Assembly: GCA_963975425.1 (NCBI GenBank)
Contig: CAXBGS010000006.1
Coordinates: forward strand, 186,001-250,000
From: CAXBGS01 sp963975425
GTDB taxonomy: Bacteria > Planctomycetota > Planctomycetia > Pirellulales > Pirellulaceae
Direction of reading: 5' to 3'
DNA length: 64,000 bases
The notes beneath the pieces were generated by a model. The model did no database searches. It saw only the letters and a program-made list of their open reading frames with translations, and was not told the DNA's origin. The position numbers and the translations under genes are program-made. Below, piece by piece: positions 59,709-64,000 of the stretch. How positions within the stretch are numbered: the stretch's first letter is position 1; each line of letters opens with the position of its first letter.

Positions 59709-62700
59709 TTACAACTCGAAGTCGATCTTCAGTTGAGGTCGATTGTCGGCGTTTGCATGCTCTCGGCTGTCGAACCGCTTGGTCGAGGGCGTGGTTTCGT
59801 CGCCGATGAGAATCCAGCCAAAGTTGCTGGACGGATCGGCGAGCCAAGCTTGCACGTCGGCGACCAACTGGGACGTAGACCAGGAATAGGAGCCAACACC
59901 ATCGACTGGCGCGCTTGCGCTTGCCGCCGACTCGAAGTCACCGCCCGGTGTGTTCCATGTCGCTCCGGCGTAGAAGGTGTGAAGCCAAGTTGCGTCATTC
60001 GTCTCGGCCTGACCGCCTGAGCCTCCGCCCGTCGATGCGCCTTCGCCCCAATCATTGGTGGCTCGGTGTAGAGCAACATCGGCTTCACTGGTGGTCGTCT
60101 GCGACATGTTCAACGTCAACTCGACGTTGGTGATGGTCGCACCTGCGGGAATACTCGCGCCGGCCAGGTCGAATTCCACCAGCCCGCGTCGAACGGGCAA
60201 CCCACCGCCATTACCGTTGTTCCGTCCAGCGAAGAAGCCGGTCCCCGCTCCGTTGCCTGATTCGCCGCCAATCGATTCAATCAGCGTCGTGTCTTGGCTG
60301 GAGACAATCGTTACCGAAGATGCTTGCGGCACGGGATTCACTGTGATGACGACCGTTCCGACCGCTGACAACTGACCATCGCTAACCGTGTAGGTGAACG
60401 TGTCGGTTCCGCTGAAGCCGGTGTTGGGCGTGTACGAGAACGAGCCGTCGCTATTGAGCGTCAATTGCCCGTTATCAACGTCGTCGTTGAGGGTCGAGTT
60501 CAAGGAGTCATTGTCGGCATCCGAGTCGTTGGCCAAGACGCCCGTCGCGGCGTCAACGTTGAGTGTCTGGTCTTCGTCAACGGAAAAGCTGTTGTCGACA
60601 GCGGTAGGTGCGGTGTTGGTTGACCCTGGAACAGTGTAGGTCACAACCAGCTGAGGTCGGTTCGCGGCGTTTGAATGCTCTCGGCTGTCGAAGCGCTTGG
60701 TCGAGGGCGTGGTTTCGTCGCCGATGAGAATCCAGCCAAAGTTGCTGGACGGATCGGCGAGCCAGGCTTGGACGTCGGCGACCAACTGTGACGTAGACCA
60801 GGAATAGGAGCCAACACCATCCACCGGCGTGGTGGCGCTCGCCGTGGAATTGAAGTCGCCGCCAGGCGTGCTCCATGTCGCTCCGGCGTAGAAGGTGTGA
60901 AGCCAGGTTGCGTCGTTGGTCTCGGCCTGACCGCCTGAGCCTCCGCCCGACGATGCGCCTTCACCCCAGTCGTTGGTGACCCGGTGCAGAGCAACGTCGG
61001 CTTCACCGGTGGTCGTCTGCGACATGTTCAACGTCAACTCGACGTTGGTGATGGTCGCACCTGCGGGAATACTCGCGCCGGCCAGGTCGAATTCCACCAG
61101 CCCGCGTCGAACGGGCAACCCACCGCCATTACCGTTGTTCCGTCCAGCGAAGAAGCCGGTCCCCGCTCCGTTGCCTGATTCGCCGCCAATCGATTCAATC
61201 AGCGTCGTGTCTTGGCTGGAGACAATCGTTACCGAAGATGCTTGCGGCGCCGGGTTCACGGTGATGACGACCGTGCCAACGGCTGACAACTGGCCGTCGC
61301 TAACCGTGTAAGTGAACGAATCCGTGCCGCTGTAATCCACATTCGGCGTGTACGAGAACGAACCGTCGCTGTTGAGAGTCAATTGCCCGTTATCGGCGTC
61401 GTCGTTGATGGTCGCGGTCAAGGAATCATTTTCGGCATCCGAGTCGTTCGCCAAGACGCCCGTCGCGGCGTCAACGTTGAGTGTCTGGTCTTCGTCAACG
61501 GAATAGCTGTCGTCAGTCGCCACCGGCGCGGTGTTTCCAGACCCGGCGGGTAGCGTGTAGTTGACGATCAATTTGGGTCGGTTCTCGGGGGTGGGATTCT
61601 CGCTGCTGTCAAATCGCTTGGCGGAAACGTTCACTTCATCGGTCAGCACCGCCCAGCCGAAATTCTGTGATGGGTTGTCCAGCCACTCTTGAACGTTGGC
61701 CACCATCTGTTGCGAATTCCACTGGTACGTGCCGCGGCGGTTGACTGGCGTGGTCGCGACGGGTGTCGCCTCAAAATCGCCGCCCGGTGTGTTCCAAAGC
61801 GCCGTGTCAAATTCGCTGTGAATCCAAGTGGCGTCGCCGGCGGTCGGCGGCACCGGATTCAATCCACCTTCCTCACCGATCTGATCCGACGTGCCTTGAT
61901 TCCAGTTGGTGCTGACTCGGTGCAGATTGACGTCAAACTCATCGACAATCGTGCGCGACATGTTCAGTTCGAGTGTCACGTCCGTGACGGTTGCGCCGGC
62001 GGGAATCCCTGCCGCGATGTCGAACGCGATCAATCCGCGCCGTAGTGTATCGGACTGTTCCAGGGTCTTGCCGGTAAAGAAGTACTGACCTGCGCCATTG
62101 GCAACCGATCCGTCAGCCCGTTCGTAAAGCGTTGCGTCTTTGCTAGCCGACAAGGTTGCCGCTTCAACCTGTGCGGCTTCGACGGTGACCGTGACCGTGG
62201 CTGCGGGCGACGATAGCTGGCCGTCGGTGGCCGTGTAGGTGAAGGTATCGGATCCCGTAAAGCCCGCGTTGGGAGCGTAGGTGAACGAGCCGTCGGCGTT
62301 CAGTGTCAACGTTCCATCGGTGGGATTGGATGCCACGCTAGCGGTCAGATTGTCATTGTCGGGATCGGAGTCGTTGGCCAACACGCCGCTGGCCACGTCG
62401 ATCGTCAGAGTCGAGCCTTCGCCCGTTGAGTAAACGTCGTCGGCAGCCACCGGTGCGGAGTTGACCGTACTGACGGAGATGGAAACGGTGGCAACGCTAG
62501 ATGTTAGTTCCGTGTCACCGGCGGCGTAGGTGAACGTGTCGGTACCGGTGAAGCCGGCGTTAGGTGCGTACGTGAACGAGCCGTTGGAGTTGAGCGTCAG
62601 TGTGCCATTGGCGGGATTCGATACCACCGTAGCCGTCAAGTTGTCATTGTCGGGATCGGAGTCGTTGGCCAACACGCCGCTGGTCGCGTCGATCGTCAGC

Positions 62701-64000
62701 GTCACGTCTTCGTCAGTCGAGTAGACGTCGTCGGCCGCCACCGGTGCGGAGTTGACCGCGTTGACTGTGATCGTTGCGGTTGCTTCACCAAACGATGGCT
62801 CGTCGTCGCTTGCTCGATAGATGAACGAGTCGGTTCCGGTAAATCCTGGGTTGGGTGTGTAGGTGAACGAACCGTCGGAGTTAAGCGTCAGTGTGCCGTT
62901 CGACGGATTCGATACCACGGAGGCCGTCAGGTTGTCGTTGTCAGGATCGGAATCGTTGCCCAACACGCCTTCTGCGGCCGAGACATTGAGTGCATTTCCT
63001 CGATCGACTTGATAGGAATCGTTGCGGGCGACAGGAGCGTTGTTGCCCTCGGTCGGCATGATGTAGGTTACAAATAAGCTTGGTCGAGTCGCGGGATCGG
63101 GGCTCTCGCTGCTGTCGAACCGCTTCGCCGAAATCACCGTTTCATCGCCGATCAACATCCAGCCGAAGTTCTGCGAGGGGTTGTCCAGCCAATTTTGGAT
63201 GCTGGCCGCCAGTTCAGGAGAATTCCACTGGAAATACTCGCGAGTATCGCCCACCGATGTCGTCGCGAGTTGCGTCGGGTCAAAGTCGCCGCCGGGTGTG
63301 TTCCAGAACGCGGACGGGAATTCGCTGTGAATCCAGGTGGCATCTCCCGGAGCTGGCGCGGTCACGTGCGCGCCGCCTTCCTCGCCGGTTTGATCCGTAC
63401 TCCCTTCGTTCCAATCCGTGGTGACGCGATGAAGACTCACGTCGTAAGGTTGGACAATGGTTCGCGACATGTAAAGTCGCAGCGTGGCGTCGGTGATCGT
63501 CGCGCCCTCAGGGATACTGGAGGCGACATCAAAGGCAACCAGCCCGCGTCGTCGCGAGTTCCCCGGCTCGGCCGTGCGCCCGGCGAAGAAATACTGACCG
63601 GAGCCGTTGGCATTGCCTCCATTGGGGTCTTCATACAGCGTCGTATCCTTGAACGGCGTCAACGTCGCCGTCGCAGCTTGCCCGACGGTGACCGTCACGG
63701 TCGTTGGACTGGAAGACAGCGAGCCGTCGCTGGCCGAATATGTGAAGCTGTCAGCCCCCGTAAAACCGATGTTGGGGGCATAGGTGAACGAGCCATCGGA
63801 ATTGAGCGTGAGTGTACCGCCGGTCGGATTTGAGATGATAGCGGCCGTCAGACTGTCGTTCTCTGGATCGGAATCATTCGCCAACACGCCGGTCGCCGCT
63901 TCAATCGCCAGCGTCTGGTCTGTTCCGGTCGAGTAGGAATCGTTCAAGGAGGAAGGCGCGACGTTGGTCGAGTTGACCGTGATCGAAACGGTCCCGACGT
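59709..64000 (-). CDS. Giant DNRLRE / cadherin-like repeat protein, C-terminal part (runs off right edge)
   Basis: The frame is open from the stop codon at 59709 to the right edge, so more than 1,420 residues are visible and the N-terminus is missing; a TTG at 63945-63947 is not a real start. Two module types alternate. The first is a cadherin-like tandem-95 repeat of about 95 residues (GVLANDSDPDNDNLTA, TLNSDGSFTYTPN, FTYTVSDGQLS). The second is a DNRLRE-type domain of about 190 residues (ATITDATLRLYMSRT, ATWIHSEF, NWLDNPSQNFGWMLIGDE, KRFDSSE). At least four of the latter are present. Such proteins are exported surface or adhesion molecules of planctomycetes. The two last DNRLRE units are nearly identical in DNA. 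Confidence 0.85.
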   Translation of the reverse strand, partial: VGTVSITVNSTNVAPSSLNDSYSTGTDQTLAIEAATGVLANDSDPENDSLTAAIISNPTGGTLTLNSDGSFTYAPNIGFTGADSFTYSASDGSLSSSPTTVTVTVGQAATATLTPFKDTTLYEDPNGGNANGSGQYFFAGRTAEPGNSRRRGLVAFDVASSIPEGATITDATLRLYMSRTIVQPYDVSLHRVTTDWNEGSTDQTGEEGGAHVTAPAPGDATWIHSEFPSAFWNTPGGDFDPTQLATTSVGDTREYFQWNSPELAASIQNWLDNPSQNFGWMLIGDETVISAKRFDSSESPDPATRPSLFVTYIMPTEGNNAPVARNDSYQVDRGNALNVSAAEGVLGNDSDPDNDNLTASVVSNPSNGTLTLNSDGSFTYTPNPGFTGTDSFIYRASDDEPSFGEATATITVNAVNSAPVAADDVYSTDEDVTLTIDATSGVLANDSDPDNDNLTATVVSNPANGTLTLNSNGSFTYAPNAGFTGTDTFTYAAGDTELTSSVATVSISVSTVNSAPVAADDVYSTGEGSTLTIDVASGVLANDSDPDNDNLTASVASNPTDGTLTLNADGSFTYAPNAGFTGSDTFTYTATDGQLSSPAATVTVTVEAAQVEAATLSASKDATLYERADGSVANGAGQYFFTGKTLEQSDTLRRGLIAFDIAAGIPAGATVTDVTLELNMSRTIVDEFDVNLHRVSTNWNQGTSDQIGEEGGLNPVPPTAGDATWIHSEFDTALWNTPGGDFEATPVATTPVNRRGTYQWNSQQMVANVQEWLDNPSQNFGWAVLTDEVNVSAKRFDSSENPTPENRPKLIVNYTLPAGSGNTAPVATDDSYSVDEDQTLNVDAATGVLANDSDAENDSLTATINDDADNGQLTLNSDGSFSYTPNVDYSGTDSFTYTVSDGQLSAVGTVVITVNPAPQASSVTIVSSQDTTLIESIGGESGNGAGTGFFAGRNNGNGGGLPVRRGLVEFDLAGASIPAGATITNVELTLNMSQTTTGEADVALHRVTNDWGEGASSGGGSGGQAETNDATWLHTFYAGATWSTPGGDFNSTASATTPVDGVGSYSWSTSQLVADVQAWLADPSSNFGWILIGDETTPSTKRFDSREHSNAANRPQLVVTYTVPGSTNTAPTAVDNSFSVDEDQTLNVDAATGVLANDSDADNDSLNSTLNDDVDNGQLTLNSDGSFSYTPNTGFSGTDTFTYTVSDGQLSAVGTVVITVNPVPQASSVTIVSSQDTTLIESIGGESGNGAGTGFFAGRNNGNGGGLPVRRGLVEFDLAGASIPAGATITNVELTLNMSQTTTSEADVALHRATNDWGEGASTGGGSGGQAETNDATWLHTFYAGATWNTPGGDFESAASASAPVDGVGSYSWSTSQLVADVQAWLADPSSNFGWILIGDETTPSTKRFDSREHANADNRPQLKIDFEL
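59720..61540. repeat. Two tandem copies of a 918-bp unit inside the repeat-protein gene
   Basis: The DNA from about 59720 to 60620 is repeated at about 60640 to 61540 with an offset of 918 bp (306 codons), verified for the block around 60181 and 61099. Over long stretches, including the 150 bp from 60180, they are identical or nearly so. Each copy carries one DNRLRE domain and one cadherin-like unit. This indicates a recent in-frame duplication or gene conversion, and is also where assemblies may collapse. Confidence 0.8.

Overview
The window reads as DNA from a planctomycete of the Pirellulaceae / Rhodopirellula type. This is inferred from protein styles: ThuA-like secreted proteins, DNRLRE and cadherin-like giant proteins, Cys-rich and His-rich exported proteins, and dispersed GTAG...GTCCGGT hairpins. 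It looks like a plasmid, or an integrated plasmid-derived element, carrying an accessory cargo. No rRNA, tRNA, CRISPR array or recognisable transposase was found.

Layout. (1) 1-5.5 kb is a replication and partition module. It starts with the N-terminal part of an unnamed conserved protein on the minus strand (1-234), preceded by about 1.3 kb of gene-free, strongly hairpin-forming DNA that could encode a large structured RNA. Three 21-bp iterons spaced exactly 33 bp follow, then a RepA-type initiator, a palindrome cluster, a ParA / small DNA-binding protein pair with overlapping ATGA, and an AAA-type ATPase. (2) 5.9-11.5 kb holds small plasmid or phage-type genes (a WxNYxTW protein, a DUF6573-like protein, DUF932, a YkgJ-like cysteine-cluster protein, two zinc or small conserved proteins), with a DsbD-alpha-like lipoprotein and a ThuA-like secreted protein inserted. 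(3) 12-24.4 kb is a defence-like island. It has a short prokaryotic Argonaute with an HNH-APAZ partner (SPARHA-like), followed on the same strand by a cassette of two small proteins and a retropepsin-like protease. A type IIG-like restriction-methylation enzyme, a DUF4062 protein, a RadC/JAB protein, and a membrane protein next to a class V aminotransferase-like enzyme complete it.

(4) 24.8-50.8 kb is a copper and heavy-metal resistance region. It carries a Csp-type copper-storage gene broken by an in-frame TAA, a CopA P-type ATPase, an ECF sigma factor with a zinc-finger anti-sigma factor bearing a Cys-rich extracytoplasmic patch, a CsoR repressor, an ion channel, a SpoIIE-type phosphatase, several small lipoproteins, a four-repeat CCxGC protein, CusA, CusB, a Cys-rich exported protein, a TolC-like lipoprotein, a second ECF sigma factor, a Met-rich protein and a DASS-type anion transporter. 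The same palindrome, ATACC-N7-GGTAT, lies in the copA promoter and in the divergent promoter between the Cus-type genes and the TolC gene. It probably ties these units to the local CsoR.

(5) 50.9-55.8 kb is a tight metabolic operon: Glu/Leu dehydrogenase, phosphoketolase and acetate kinase, with stop/start overlaps at both junctions. (6) 56-64 kb holds a Gly/His-rich exported protein, a fusion of c-type cytochrome domains to a putative outer-membrane beta-barrel, a formyltransferase-like protein, and the C-terminal part of a giant repeat protein that runs off the right edge.

The features most worth follow-up are the SPARHA-like operon with its protease cassette, the structured non-coding region with its downstream ORF, the aminotransferase / membrane-protein pair, the Cys-rich anti-sigma factor, and the cytochrome-barrel fusion. 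All family calls rest on motifs read by eye; no database search was run.
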